From NCBI GenBank assembly GCA_021730635.1, contig JAJNNC010000006.1, positions 186,001 through 250,000 on the forward strand: 64,000 bases of DNA, read 5' to 3'. The number at the start of each line of letters is the position of its first letter. The stretch's first letter is position 1. Shown here piece after piece: positions 8,264 through 17,898 of this stretch. The translations under genes were made by a program, and so were the position numbers. This DNA comes from Catalimonadaceae bacterium JC749 (GTDB lineage Bacteria > Bacteroidota > Bacteroidia > Cytophagales > Cyclobacteriaceae). A model generated the notes under the pieces. The model had not been told where the DNA came from. It did no database searches and saw only the letters and a program-made list of their open reading frames with translations.

Positions 8264-9598
8264 ATGGAACCGTCTGTCACGACTATTGAAAAACCCAAGT
8301 TGGAATTCTGGCAAATATGGAACATGAATTTTGGCTTTATGGGGATTCAGTTTGGGTTTGCCTTACAAAATGCCAATACCAGCCGTATCTTCGAAACCCT
8401 CGGGGCCAGTCCTGATGAAATTCCCATCCTCTGGCTGGCAGCCCCGACTACCGGACTTTTAGTGCAGCCTATCATTGGCTATTTCAGTGATCGCACCTGG
8501 CATCCGGTGCTGGGCAGACGAAGGCCCTATTTTTTAATTGGTGCCATACTCGCCAGTCTGGCTTTGGTGATGATGCCCAACTCTCCCGTTTTGTGGGTTG
8601 CTGCCGGCATGTTGTGGATCATGGATGCTTCCATTAATATTTCTATGGAGCCCTTTCGGGCCCTGGTTGCCGACATGTTACCTTCCATACAACGTACTAC
8701 CGGCTTTGCCGTACAGACTTTCTTTATTGGCGTGGGAGCGGTAATTGCCTCAGCCCTTCCTTACATCATGACAGAGTGGTTTGGTGTGGATAACACGGCC
8801 CCCAGCGGAAAAATACCCCCTTCTGTCAAACTCTCTTTTTACCTGGGCGCCTTCGCTTTTTTTACGGCTGTCTTGTGGTCAGTCCTCCGAACCCGTGAGT
8901 ATCCTCCTGAAGAGTTCAGACATTATAGTGGGGAAGAAGAAACCTCTCAACCAGACCATGGTATCAAACAGATCTTTATTGATTTTTTCAACATGCCCAA
9001 GACCATGATGCAATTGGCCATCGTGCAGTTTTTTACCTGGTTTGCTTTGTTCTGTATGTGGCTGTATACAACGGCTGCTGTCACCAAACATGTGTATGGC
9101 ACCAGTGACCCCACGTCTGCCCTCTACAATGAGGGCGCCAACTGGGTAGGTATTTGTTTTGCCGTTTACAATGGCTTTTCAGCCCTGTTAGCCTTTTTAC
9201 TACCCTGGCTGGCCCTGCGTATTGGCAGAAAAAAAGTGCATACACTCTCTTTATGTATTGGCGGACTGAGCCTCATCAGTATTTATTTTATACAAAACCC
9301 TAATTTATTGTTGTTGTCTATGCTGGGTGTAGGTTTGGCATGGTCTAGTATTCTGACAATGCCTTATGCCATCCTGGCAGGTTCACTTCCTGCCGCTAAA
9401 ATGGGTATTTATATGGGCATCTTCAATTTCTTTATCGTCATCCCACAGATTATTGCCTCAGGTACCCTGGGATTCATATCACGACATTTTCTGAATAACG
9501 AAGCAATTTATGTGCTCGTCATAGGAGGCGTGGCCATGATTGCTGCAGGATTGCTGGTGAGTATCGTTCGGGATGTGGATGACGTCACAATCCGTTAA
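8264..9598 (+). CDS. MFS sugar transporter, SLC45/GPH-like
   Basis: The 444-residue polytopic protein has about 12 hydrophobic segments. The motif after the second helix (GYFSDRTWHPVLGRRRPY, about residues 71-88) is the D-R-x5-7-GRRRP signature of sucrose/maltose transporters of the SLC45/GPH-type branch of the major facilitator superfamily. It probably moves a disaccharide or other glycoside with protons across the inner membrane. No sugar hydrolase is adjacent, so the substrate is not given by context. It follows the outer-membrane receptor gene, but a 297-base gap with a hairpin argues for separate transcription. Confidence 0.8.
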   Translation: MEPSVTTIEKPKLEFWQIWNMNFGFMGIQFGFALQNANTSRIFETLGASPDEIPILWLAAPTTGLLVQPIIGYFSDRTWHPVLGRRRPYFLIGAILASLALVMMPNSPVLWVAAGMLWIMDASINISMEPFRALVADMLPSIQRTTGFAVQTFFIGVGAVIASALPYIMTEWFGVDNTAPSGKIPPSVKLSFYLGAFAFFTAVLWSVLRTREYPPEEFRHYSGEEETSQPDHGIKQIFIDFFNMPKTMMQLAIVQFFTWFALFCMWLYTTAAVTKHVYGTSDPTSALYNEGANWVGICFAVYNGFSALLAFLLPWLALRIGRKKVHTLSLCIGGLSLISIYFIQNPNLLLLSMLGVGLAWSSILTMPYAILAGSLPAAKMGIYMGIFNFFIVIPQIIASGTLGFISRHFLNNEAIYVLVIGGVAMIAAGLLVSIVRDVDDVTIR

Positions 9599-9697
9599 GG
9601 CTGCTGCCAGGATGGTTGCCTAACTAAATCCAGGCGTAAATGGTTGGTACTATGATTGGAATGTAGTTATCGATTTCCCTTATGCACGATGAGGGCT

Positions 9698-11671
9698 CTA
9701 TTTACCTTCTATCTCCTCGAAATCTTTTCTCAATGACCGGCGCATCAATTTGTTGGAGGCAGTACGGGGTAAATGCTCCCTGGCAACGATTTTCTTGATC
9801 CGAAACAAAGGGTTTAAGGTTTCGGATAGCCTTTCCTGCAATTGCTTTTTTAGTATGTTTTCGTCTGGTACAGCAACAGATGGCACATAAAAAATGAATA
9901 GTTCTTCCGGACCGCCCTCTGCGGGTGGAACAGCCACAGCCGCCGTTTCAAAGATAGAAGGATGCTCGTTGAGAATTTCTTCTATTTCCAAAGCACTCAC
10001 CTTGATACCTCCCAGGTTCATGGAGTCATCAGAACGTCCCATACTCTTATAAAAAGTTGTTCCGGCTACTACGGCAACTTTCCGGTATACATCACCATGT
10101 TTCCGCAGGGGAAGGCCTTCCTTCCAGAAAGGGGTTCCTTCAAAATATTCTTCATGATGGTCGCGGTTGAGTATGTGCTGCGACAATCCTATGGAAGGCG
10201 GAACTATAAACACTTCCCCTTCCTGATCTGACCCTATCTGACCACTTTTTTCATCCTGAAAGACCAGTTGAAGTCCCAGGGTGGGTGTCGTAAATGTGCC
10301 AGGCGAGGCAGGTTGTACAACAGAACCTGTAATATACCCACCCCCTATTTCGGTACCCCCGCAATATTCTATGACCGGGGCTCTAAAACGAGCCAGCCAC
10401 ATGAGATAAAGATAATCTTCAGCCTGGGAAGGTTCGCCGGTCGAACTAAACACTCTCACTTTCCACTGAAATCCTTCCATCACGCCACTGTTACGCCAGG
10501 ATTTCACCAGGGAGGGAATGGTCCCTAAAATGGTGACCCCGCTATTGGCAACAAATTGCCCAAAGGCTTTACTGGCGGCTGATCCTGTAAACAACGCCAA
10601 GGTCGCCTGATTGATCATGGCCCCGAATATAGACCAGGGTCCCATCATCCATCCCATGCCTGTGGTCCAGGTCAGAATATCTTCCGCGTGCACATCCTGA
10701 TGAAAATAGGCATCGGCTGCACATTTGATGGGTGTCAGTTGTGTCCATGGTATGGCTTTGGGATCTTTGGTAGTACCCGAAGAAAACAAGATACTGATCA
10801 TCTGATCGGGCGGGCTGCTGTAGAAATCCGCATACTCATCTTCCAGGAACTCATCCCAAAGTAAGTCGTTTTCCCGCAGGTCGGTATCTCCCGAAGAAGC
10901 GATGACTACAGTGAGGGGTGCTTCCGCTTTTTTCACTTTATCGTAAATGTGCAATGACTTTCCGCCATATTGGTATTCTTCTACTGTCAGCACTGCTTTT
11001 GCCTGGCTGAGCTGGATGCGCTTCTTCAATTCTTGCGGAGAGAAACTATCCGCTACCAACACGGCTACCATCCCTGCCCGAATAATGCCCAGATAGGCAG
11101 CCACCGCTTCTACTCCCAGGGGCAAGTATAAGACTACTCTGTCTTGGGGGACTAATCCCATGTTCAGAAGACCGGAAGCCACCCGCTTCGATAAACTGTC
11201 GAGTTGCTGATAGGTATATTTTCTGATGTTATTGTTTTCATCGGAAATGATCAAAGCTACCTTATCGGGTTTGGCCTTAAAACAGCTACGGACAATATTC
11301 ATTTGCGCACCCAATAACCAGTGGGGATGTTCTGCTCCCTGATCCAGGTTGAGGACTTTGTCAAAAGGCTTATCTAACTTAATATCCAATACTTCCAATA
11401 CATTCTTCCAAAACTGCTTTCTGTGGGCGATAGACCATTGATAACAGGAGGCATAATCGGAAAAACTCATTTTTTTCATGAGCTTGCTCAAGTTAGGCTC
11501 AGGCATAGCATCAGGATGTGGTAACCAGGCAATGGGCAACACTTCTCCTTCAAACAATATTTGATAAATCTTCCTGAACTGATCAAATGAAAGCACACCA
11601 AACGCTTTTTTGGTGAGACTTTCCCAGGCTCTGGCTCTTTGTAGGGTGATATCCGATAATGGTTGCTGCAT
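9698..11671 (-). CDS. AMP-binding acyl-CoA synthetase (acetyl/acetoacetyl-CoA synthetase-like)
   Basis: The 657 residues match the length of acetyl-CoA synthetases. Visible motifs are the P-loop-like LFSSGTTKDPKAIPW (about 293-307), the adenylate-binding EYCGGTEIGGGY, the hinge region GGIKVSALEIEEIL, and the C-terminal catalytic lysine in TASNKLMRR (about residue 643). The enzyme should make an acyl-adenylate from ATP and a carboxylate and pass it to CoA. The N-terminal 140 residues resemble the ACAS_N-type extension, also found in plant acyl-activating enzymes 17/18. The acid used cannot be deduced. It stands alone, convergent with the transporter. Confidence 0.82.
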   Translation of the reverse strand: MQQPLSDITLQRARAWESLTKKAFGVLSFDQFRKIYQILFEGEVLPIAWLPHPDAMPEPNLSKLMKKMSFSDYASCYQWSIAHRKQFWKNVLEVLDIKLDKPFDKVLNLDQGAEHPHWLLGAQMNIVRSCFKAKPDKVALIISDENNNIRKYTYQQLDSLSKRVASGLLNMGLVPQDRVVLYLPLGVEAVAAYLGIIRAGMVAVLVADSFSPQELKKRIQLSQAKAVLTVEEYQYGGKSLHIYDKVKKAEAPLTVVIASSGDTDLRENDLLWDEFLEDEYADFYSSPPDQMISILFSSGTTKDPKAIPWTQLTPIKCAADAYFHQDVHAEDILTWTTGMGWMMGPWSIFGAMINQATLALFTGSAASKAFGQFVANSGVTILGTIPSLVKSWRNSGVMEGFQWKVRVFSSTGEPSQAEDYLYLMWLARFRAPVIEYCGGTEIGGGYITGSVVQPASPGTFTTPTLGLQLVFQDEKSGQIGSDQEGEVFIVPPSIGLSQHILNRDHHEEYFEGTPFWKEGLPLRKHGDVYRKVAVVAGTTFYKSMGRSDDSMNLGGIKVSALEIEEILNEHPSIFETAAVAVPPAEGGPEELFIFYVPSVAVPDENILKKQLQERLSETLNPLFRIKKIVAREHLPRTASNKLMRRSLRKDFEEIEGK

Positions 11672-12040
11672 GACGCGTGTAACGTTAAGGGTTTTGTTGT
11701 TAGAAAATTGCCCACCTCAATGTTAACTGAAAAATAAGGAATCTATCCCAGAATCTTTGGTTCACCTTCCATTGATTAGTCAGTAGTCTTCCACAGACAC
11801 TTTGATTGGGTTACCCATGTAACGACCTGCTTGAAGGTTTATTGAAAATAAACTTTCACTGCTTTGCCTATCTGACGGATGGTTTGCCTGACTCGTTGTT
11901 ACAGATACTGAAAAAATTATGACAAGCGGTTAACATTTGACACGACAGAAGGTTTTATGACTGATATACTTTTATTGTCCTTAAGAATTTATAATTTTAA
12001 GTTGATTTTTTAAACGTACCAGCAAGAAAACAAACCTGAA
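11672..12040. other. Divergent intergenic region
   Basis: This 369-base region separates the acyl-CoA synthetase gene (-) from a coiled-coil membrane gene (+), so it must hold both promoters. No Bacteroidota TAnnTTTG element with correct spacing was found, and no repeat or RNA structure stands out. Confidence 0.5.
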
Positions 12041-12532
12041 ATGGATCAATATACGGAATATATTCAACCCTTTCTCATCGGCCTTGGCATTGGTTTATTG
12101 CTTACCCTGATTGTCTATATCAGAGAGAGCATGAAAAGAAGACCACTGAAGAGAAACATACAAGACCTGAAAAACCATTTGCAGAACAAACTGGAAATAG
12201 AAGCGGAAGGCACCGAAAGAAGGAGATTAGAAATCGAAAAACTAAAACAGGAGAATGAAAACCTGCGTGTTACGAATCAAACATTAGCACAAAAGCCTGG
12301 TAGAAGAGAGGTGATGAATCTGCACATTTACCAAAGAGCAGTATCCTTGATGACGGAAAGTGCTCATGGCTTCGCTCCTATGTGGCAAAAAGCCCTCAAA
12401 GAAGCAGAACAGGAAATTGAGCAGGCTGAGCAGGGAAAAACATCATTCATCAGGAAAATTATCCCCCCTCAGTTTTTTGGAGATTCTTATGAAAACAAAA
12501 AGCTCAAGTCCGGTGACGAAGGAGAGGTTTGA
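12041..12532 (+). CDS. Membrane-anchored coiled-coil protein, function unknown
   Basis: The 163-residue product has one N-terminal membrane helix (about 10-27, FLIGLGIGLLLTLIVYI) and then a basic and strongly heptad-like region (about 35-90: RNIQDLKNHLQNKLEIEAEG). The C-terminal part (YQRAVSLMTESAHGFAPMWQKALKEAEQEIEQ) is also helical. A protein of this shape with a cytosolic coiled coil could be a scaffold, but I recognise no family. It is convergent with the methyltransferase gene and stands alone. Confidence 0.65.
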   Translation: MDQYTEYIQPFLIGLGIGLLLTLIVYIRESMKRRPLKRNIQDLKNHLQNKLEIEAEGTERRRLEIEKLKQENENLRVTNQTLAQKPGRREVMNLHIYQRAVSLMTESAHGFAPMWQKALKEAEQEIEQAEQGKTSFIRKIIPPQFFGDSYENKKLKSGDEGEV

Positions 12533-12579
12533 ATGTGAAGCCTTCCCTATTGGTTGGTTTTCTGATGACGCTTTCCTGA

Positions 12580-13368
12580 TCATATTTTAGTGCTGTCTGT
12601 TCCCACTTTCTGGAAAGCGATCAACTCTTTGGTAACCAGAAACCTGAAGAAAAATCTATTCAGATTTAAATGACTGAAGAGGGGTATCCGATTGAGTTTG
12701 GTATGGCTATTTCGCTGCACCTGTCGCAACGGAAATGGTTTTAGTAAATTGGTTAGTTTCCGGTGGGTCATTTTATTGAGTGCCAGGTATTCATTGTACA
12801 AATCGAACCTTCCTACGGTAGGCTGATTTCTTTTTCCTATTGCTTTCAAGACCCACGACTGAGGCATATACTGTAGCCAAGGAACAGGAATAATCCGGTG
12901 CATATGGGAGGCATAAGGTCCTTCCCAGGGCGGATACGTAAAAATAATAAAGCCATCATTTTTCAGATTTTTATGGATAAGCACCTGCAATATCTGAGGA
13001 ATCCACGCCTCCTTGATATGCTCTATCACGTCGTTGAGAAGAATCAGATCATACTTCTTTTCGATAGGTTCTGTAATAATATTTCGGGTACTGAAATGTA
13101 CATTCTCCATAGGATATTCTCTATACAACTCCTGCGCAATAAAAATATGGTTCTCATCCAAATCATAACCATCTACCCGGCATTCCATATTTTTGGCTAA
13201 CCATAAAGACATGCCGCCCATACCACATCCAAAATCGAGCACATCTTTTCCTTTCAGAGAAAAATACCTGGAAATAAAAGCTTTGTCTAAAGCCAGGTGA
13301 TTATCATAACCAATGAAATTTTTTTTGGCGTAATTGATCCCCTTCTGAATCATTTTATCGTTTTTCAT
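12580..13368 (-). CDS. Class I SAM-dependent methyltransferase
   Basis: I prefer the ATG at 13368 (MKNDKMIQKGINYAKKNF), which gives 262 residues; an ATG at 13413 would add 15 hydrophobic residues that look like leader translation. The SAM-binding core is clear: VLDFGCGMGGMSLWLA (motif I), then GYDLDENHI (acidic residue for the SAM ribose) and YDLILLNDVIEHI (motif IV), as in methyltransferase-11/25-type enzymes. The C-terminal basic region may bind a glycan or lipid. Substrate unknown. It is convergent with the preceding coiled-coil gene. Confidence 0.78.
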   Translation of the reverse strand: MKNDKMIQKGINYAKKNFIGYDNHLALDKAFISRYFSLKGKDVLDFGCGMGGMSLWLAKNMECRVDGYDLDENHIFIAQELYREYPMENVHFSTRNIITEPIEKKYDLILLNDVIEHIKEAWIPQILQVLIHKNLKNDGFIIFTYPPWEGPYASHMHRIIPVPWLQYMPQSWVLKAIGKRNQPTVGRFDLYNEYLALNKMTHRKLTNLLKPFPLRQVQRNSHTKLNRIPLFSHLNLNRFFFRFLVTKELIAFQKVGTDSTKI

Positions 13369-13535
13369 AAAAACACATTTTAGGTGGATGAGGTAAAAAC
13401 TATAATGCCTCATTTACTTACATAAATAAAACATATATATAAAAAATACAAATTAATATATGTTTAATTAAATTTTTATCTAATAGTATGAGTTACTCGC
13501 ATGCCTATTCCTCATGAAAAAATACGCCGGTTTGT

Positions 13536-13543
13536 TACCTTTG
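13536..13543 (+). promoter_or_regulatory. Possible Bacteroidota -7 promoter element for dapF
   Basis: TACCTTTG matches the TAnnTTTG -7 element known in Bacteroidota. It lies 22 bases before the dapF ATG. I see no good TTG element about 19-21 bases upstream, so this is only a candidate. Confidence 0.35.
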
Positions 13544-13565
13544 CGGAAGTGGAAAAATATATACT

Positions 13566-14342
13566 ATGAGAACAATACCATTTTATAAATACCAGGGTAC
13601 TGGCAACGATTTCGTCATGATTGACAATCGGGAGCCTGTCTTTGATGTTCACCAAACTGAGTTGATCACCCGTCTGTGTCATCGCAAATATGGAGTAGGC
13701 GCCGATGGTCTGATCCTGCTCAACACGCATCGGCATTATGATTTTGAGATGGTGTATTTCAATGCGGATGCTTCACGGGCAATGTGTGGCAATGGAAGTC
13801 GATGCGCTGTGCACCTGGCGCATCAGCTGGGCATGATTGGCGAGCAGACTACTTTCCTGGCTGAAGACGGTGAGCATACAGCCTTTATCCGAAATGGACA
13901 AATACACATCAGAATGGTAGACGTGCAGGAAATCCAAAAGGAAGCCGAAGGCTATTTCCTTAATACAGGCACCCGCCATTTTGTCAGTATCGTGCACAAT
14001 CTGGCTGACCTGGACATCGTGCAACAGGGAAGAAAAATACGTTATGACGCACGTTTTCAACCCCAGGGGACCAACGCTAATTTTGCCGAAATGATCGATG
14101 GCACGATTCATATGAGAATTTATGAAAAGGGGGTGGAAGATGAGACCTTATCCTCAGGAACAGGCGTTACAGCCGTTGCTTTGGCGCTGGCGGCTGCAAA
14201 AAACATTCCCAGTCCGGTCACTGTCCATACACAGGGCGGGCAATTATCAGTCTCTTTTACCCGAACAGCAGACCATAAATTTACAGATATTTATATGATA
14301 GGACCGGCAGTAAAGGTCTTCGAGGGCACTGTTTTTGTGTGA
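13566..14342 (+). CDS. dapF: Diaminopimelate epimerase, second catalytic Cys apparently Ser
   Basis: The 258 residues cover a whole DapF, which interconverts LL- and meso-diaminopimelate for lysine and peptidoglycan synthesis. The first half has the start motif FYKYQGTGNDFVMID and the first catalytic cysteine in AMCGNGSRC (Cys74). In the second half the usual C-G-T-G catalytic motif reads ETLSSGTGVTAV, so the position of the second catalytic cysteine (residue 197, codon TCA at 14154-14156) is serine. In characterised DapF enzymes both cysteines act as acid/base pair. The enzyme may be impaired, use the serine, or belong to a lineage with this change. The gene stands alone upstream of secA. 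Confidence 0.9.
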   Translation: MRTIPFYKYQGTGNDFVMIDNREPVFDVHQTELITRLCHRKYGVGADGLILLNTHRHYDFEMVYFNADASRAMCGNGSRCAVHLAHQLGMIGEQTTFLAEDGEHTAFIRNGQIHIRMVDVQEIQKEAEGYFLNTGTRHFVSIVHNLADLDIVQQGRKIRYDARFQPQGTNANFAEMIDGTIHMRIYEKGVEDETLSSGTGVTAVALALAAAKNIPSPVTVHTQGGQLSVSFTRTADHKFTDIYMIGPAVKVFEGTVFV

Positions 14343-14529
14343 AGGGGGTTATGGGATTAAAAAGAGGAACCTGAGGTTTTATCAGAAGGGCCTGTTCATA
14401 CTTTTTATTAATTCTAATTGTTAGCAATTTACAGCTACCATTTTATGTTATATTGCGGAAGAAGTTATCAAAAATTTCTTCAACCTCTAAAATCAATTAT
14501 TTACTTCGTCTTAGCCTAACGCTTTATAT

Positions 14530-17500
14530 ATGTTAGAATTTCTTACCAAAGGATTAACCAAAATATTCGGCAGCAAGTCAGATCGTGATATCAAGGAAGT
14601 CATGCCTTATGTACAACTTATCAACGATGAATTTGACACGCTGCAACAAGCCAGTGATGATGAGTTGAGAGCAAAAACCAAGGAAATCAAATCTGTAATT
14701 GATGCCGATCTGAAAGAAATTGATCAGCAGATTGCTGCGCTCCAACAACATATTGAAGAAAATCCTAAGCTGGATATTCATGAGAAGGAAACCACTTTCG
14801 CTCAGATAGACAAGCTGGAAGAGGAAAGGAACAAACAACTGGAAGCTTCGTTGATGAAGGTGCTGCCTGCTACCTTTGCCCTTGTCAAAGAAACGGCCAG
14901 GCGGTTGAAAGAAAATAAAAAACTGGTTGTCACAGCTACCCTCTACGATAAGCAGATGGCAGCCAAACATTCTCATGTCACTATAGAAGGAGAAAAGGCA
15001 ATCTGGCATCATCAGTGGATGGCGGCTGGCAACATGGTGACCTGGGATATGGTCCACTATGATGTTCAGCTGATCGGGGGTGTTGTGCTGCACCAGGGCA
15101 AAATTGCAGAGATGGCAACCGGGGAAGGTAAAACCCTGGTCGCTACGCTGCCCGCCTTTCTCAATGCCCTGTCAGGACGGGGTGTTCACATTGTAACCGT
15201 GAACGACTATCTGGCCCGCCGCGACAGCGAATGGATGGCTCCTCTGTTTCAGTTTCATGAGATTTCTGTGGATTGTATCGATAAATATCAGCCCAATTCC
15301 GAAGAGAGAAGGCAAGCCTACCGGGCAGATATCACTTATGGTACCAACAATGAATTTGGTTTTGATTATCTGCGGGATAACATGGCCCGCACACCGCAGG
15401 ATCTGGTACAAAGAGCCCACCATTATGCCATGGTTGATGAGGTCGACTCTGTGCTGATCGATGAAGCCCGTACGCCTTTGATTATTTCGGGTCCGGTACC
15501 CCGCGGTGATGAGCATGAATTTTATGAGCTGAAACCCAGGATTGCCCGTTTATACGAAGCCCAGAAAAAACTGGTGAATGAACTTTTACAGGAAGCTAAA
15601 CGCAAGCTTGGGGAAGGCAATACCCAGGAAGGTGGCCTGGCTTTGTTCAGAGCTTACCGTGGTTTGCCCAAATATAAACCCTTAATCCGCTTTCTAAGTG
15701 AAACAGGCAACCGGCAGATATTGCAAAAAACAGAAAATTTTTATCTTCAGGATAATTCCCGGAATATGCCGGAAGCGGATGCCCCTCTGTATTTTACCAT
15801 CGATGAGCGACACAATAATATAGATCTGACAGAAAAAGGTATCGACCTGATTACCCAAACCGGAGAAGATACCCACTTCTTTATTCTACCTGACATTGGA
15901 ACGGAAATCGATACCATAGAGAAAAATGAAAGCGCTTCCGACGAAGACAAAGTAAGGAAAAAAGACGAGCTGATTAAAGATTACTCTGTCAAATCACAAC
16001 GTATTCATACCGTCAATCAATTGCTCAAAGCTTTTGCCCTATTTGAACGGGATCAGGAGTACATTTTGGTCGATGGGAAAGTAAAAATTGTGGATGAGCA
16101 AACAGGCCGGGTCATGGAAGGCCGGCGTTATTCTGATGGTTTGCACCAGGCTATTGAAGCCAAAGAAAATGTGAAGGTAGAAGAAGCTACACAAACCTAT
16201 GCGACCATTACCCTACAGAATTATTTCCGGATGTACCACAAACTGGCAGGGATGACCGGTACGGCTGAAACAGAAGCCGGAGAATTCTGGGAAATTTATA
16301 AAATTGATGTCGTGGTCATCCCCACCAATGAGCCTATCATCCGGGACGACCGTCAGGACAAAGTTTTTAAAACAGTCAGGGAAAAATTCAACGCCGTGGT
16401 TGCAGAAATCCAAGAGCTTACCCAACAGGGCCGTCCGGTGCTGGTGGGTACCACTTCCGTAGAGATTTCCGAGCTGCTCAGCCGTATGTTGAAGTTACGC
16501 AACATTCCGCATCAGGTGCTGAATGCCAAGCAACACCAGCGGGAAGCTGAGATTGTGGCAGCGGCGGGTAAATCCGGGACTGTGACCATTGCCACCAACA
16601 TGGCAGGCCGAGGTACGGACATCAAACTGGCGCCCGAATCCAAAGAAGCCGGAGGACTGGCTATTGTGGGTACAGAGCGGCATGAATCCCGTCGGGTTGA
16701 CCGGCAGTTGAGAGGTCGTTCGGGCCGTCAGGGAGACCCGGGATCATCCCAGTTCTTCGTCTCCCTGGAAGACAGCCTGATGCGCCTTTTTGGTTCTGAC
16801 CGCATTGCCAAACTCATGGACCGTATGGGATTGCAGGAAGGCGAAGTAATTCAGCATTCTATGGTAACCAGCTCCATCGAGCGGGCACAGAAAAAAGTGG
16901 AGGAAAATAACTTTGCCATCCGTAAACGCCTGCTGGAATACGATGATGTGATGAACCAGCAACGGGAAGTTATTTACAAAAGAAGAAAACATGCTTTGTT
17001 TGGAGATCGACTGCAACTAGACATCATGAACATGCTGTATGATACCTGCGAAGATATTATCGTTGGTACCAAAGGCGTAGGAAACTATGAGAGCTTCAAA
17101 TTGGCGGTGCTGGGTACCTTAGGAATAGACTTTCCAATCAATCATCAGGATTTTGATAAAATAGATGAGATGTCGCTGGCCGATAGGCTGTATAATTTTT
17201 CTTATGACCACTATACCAATAAGAATGAAACCATAGCCAGACATGCGCTTCCCGCTATTAAGAACATTAAAGAAACCCGGGGTGCCACCCTGGAAAATAT
17301 TCTGGTGCCCTTCACCGATGGCAAGCTACAGATTGGTGTAGCAGCTAATTTGCAAAAGTGCCTGGATACGCAGGGAGAAGAGCTGGTAAAAGCTATGGAA
17401 AAATCCATCACGCTTTCCATCATAGATCAAAACTGGAAAGAGCATTTGCGGGAAATGGATGACCTCAAACAATCTGTGCAAAACGCGGTCTATGAACAAA

Positions 17501-17898
17501 AAGACCCTCTGCTGATTTACAAATTTGAGTCATTTGAGCTCTTTAAAAGATTTTTGGCCAAGGTCAATGAGGAGACAATCTCATTCCTGATGAAGGCTAA
17601 CTTACCGGTACAAAGGCCGGATCAGGTACAGGAAGCCCGCACTACCCGCAGGCCCCCTCAACAGAAACTGCAGGAATCCAAGGAAGAATCCCGTTCTGTT
17701 TTGGATCGCTCCGGTACCAATCGTAACAGACCGCCAGCGGAACCTGTTCAACCTGCCCGCTCTGAGAAAGTAGCTGGTAGAAACGACAGGGTTAGCGTAC
17801 AGTACAATGATGGAAGCATCAAGAAAAACGTGAAGTATAAAACTGTTGAAGAAGATTTAAGAAACAATCGCTGTGTCATCGTAGATGATCATTCATGA
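14530..17898 (+). CDS. secA: Preprotein translocase ATPase SecA
   Basis: The 1122-residue product is the motor that pushes unfolded proteins through SecYEG. Visible motifs are the Walker A ATGEGKT (about 196-202), Walker B in MVDEVDSVLIDEARTPLIISG (about 301-321), GRQGDPGSSQF and TNMAGRGTDIKL of the second ATPase half, and the helical scaffold near DQNWKEHLREMDDLKQSV. The length exceeds the E. coli protein (about 900) through insertions, as usual in Bacteroidota. The C-terminus (NDGSIKKNVKYKTVEEDL) has no cysteine zinc motif. The next gene begins 14 bases before its stop, which suggests coupled translation. Confidence 0.97.
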   Translation: MLEFLTKGLTKIFGSKSDRDIKEVMPYVQLINDEFDTLQQASDDELRAKTKEIKSVIDADLKEIDQQIAALQQHIEENPKLDIHEKETTFAQIDKLEEERNKQLEASLMKVLPATFALVKETARRLKENKKLVVTATLYDKQMAAKHSHVTIEGEKAIWHHQWMAAGNMVTWDMVHYDVQLIGGVVLHQGKIAEMATGEGKTLVATLPAFLNALSGRGVHIVTVNDYLARRDSEWMAPLFQFHEISVDCIDKYQPNSEERRQAYRADITYGTNNEFGFDYLRDNMARTPQDLVQRAHHYAMVDEVDSVLIDEARTPLIISGPVPRGDEHEFYELKPRIARLYEAQKKLVNELLQEAKRKLGEGNTQEGGLALFRAYRGLPKYKPLIRFLSETGNRQILQKTENFYLQDNSRNMPEADAPLYFTIDERHNNIDLTEKGIDLITQTGEDTHFFILPDIGTEIDTIEKNESASDEDKVRKKDELIKDYSVKSQRIHTVNQLLKAFALFERDQEYILVDGKVKIVDEQTGRVMEGRRYSDGLHQAIEAKENVKVEEATQTYATITLQNYFRMYHKLAGMTGTAETEAGEFWEIYKIDVVVIPTNEPIIRDDRQDKVFKTVREKFNAVVAEIQELTQQGRPVLVGTTSVEISELLSRMLKLRNIPHQVLNAKQHQREAEIVAAAGKSGTVTIATNMAGRGTDIKLAPESKEAGGLAIVGTERHESRRVDRQLRGRSGRQGDPGSSQFFVSLEDSLMRLFGSDRIAKLMDRMGLQEGEVIQHSMVTSSIERAQKKVEENNFAIRKRLLEYDDVMNQQREVIYKRRKHALFGDRLQLDIMNMLYDTCEDIIVGTKGVGNYESFKLAVLGTLGIDFPINHQDFDKIDEMSLADRLYNFSYDHYTNKNETIARHALPAIKNIKETRGATLENILVPFTDGKLQIGVAANLQKCLDTQGEELVKAMEKSITLSIIDQNWKEHLREMDDLKQSVQNAVYEQKDPLLIYKFESFELFKRFLAKVNEETISFLMKANLPVQRPDQVQEARTTRRPPQQKLQESKEESRSVLDRSGTNRNRPPAEPVQPARSEKVAGRNDRVSVQYNDGSIKKNVKYKTVEEDLRNNRCVIVDDHS

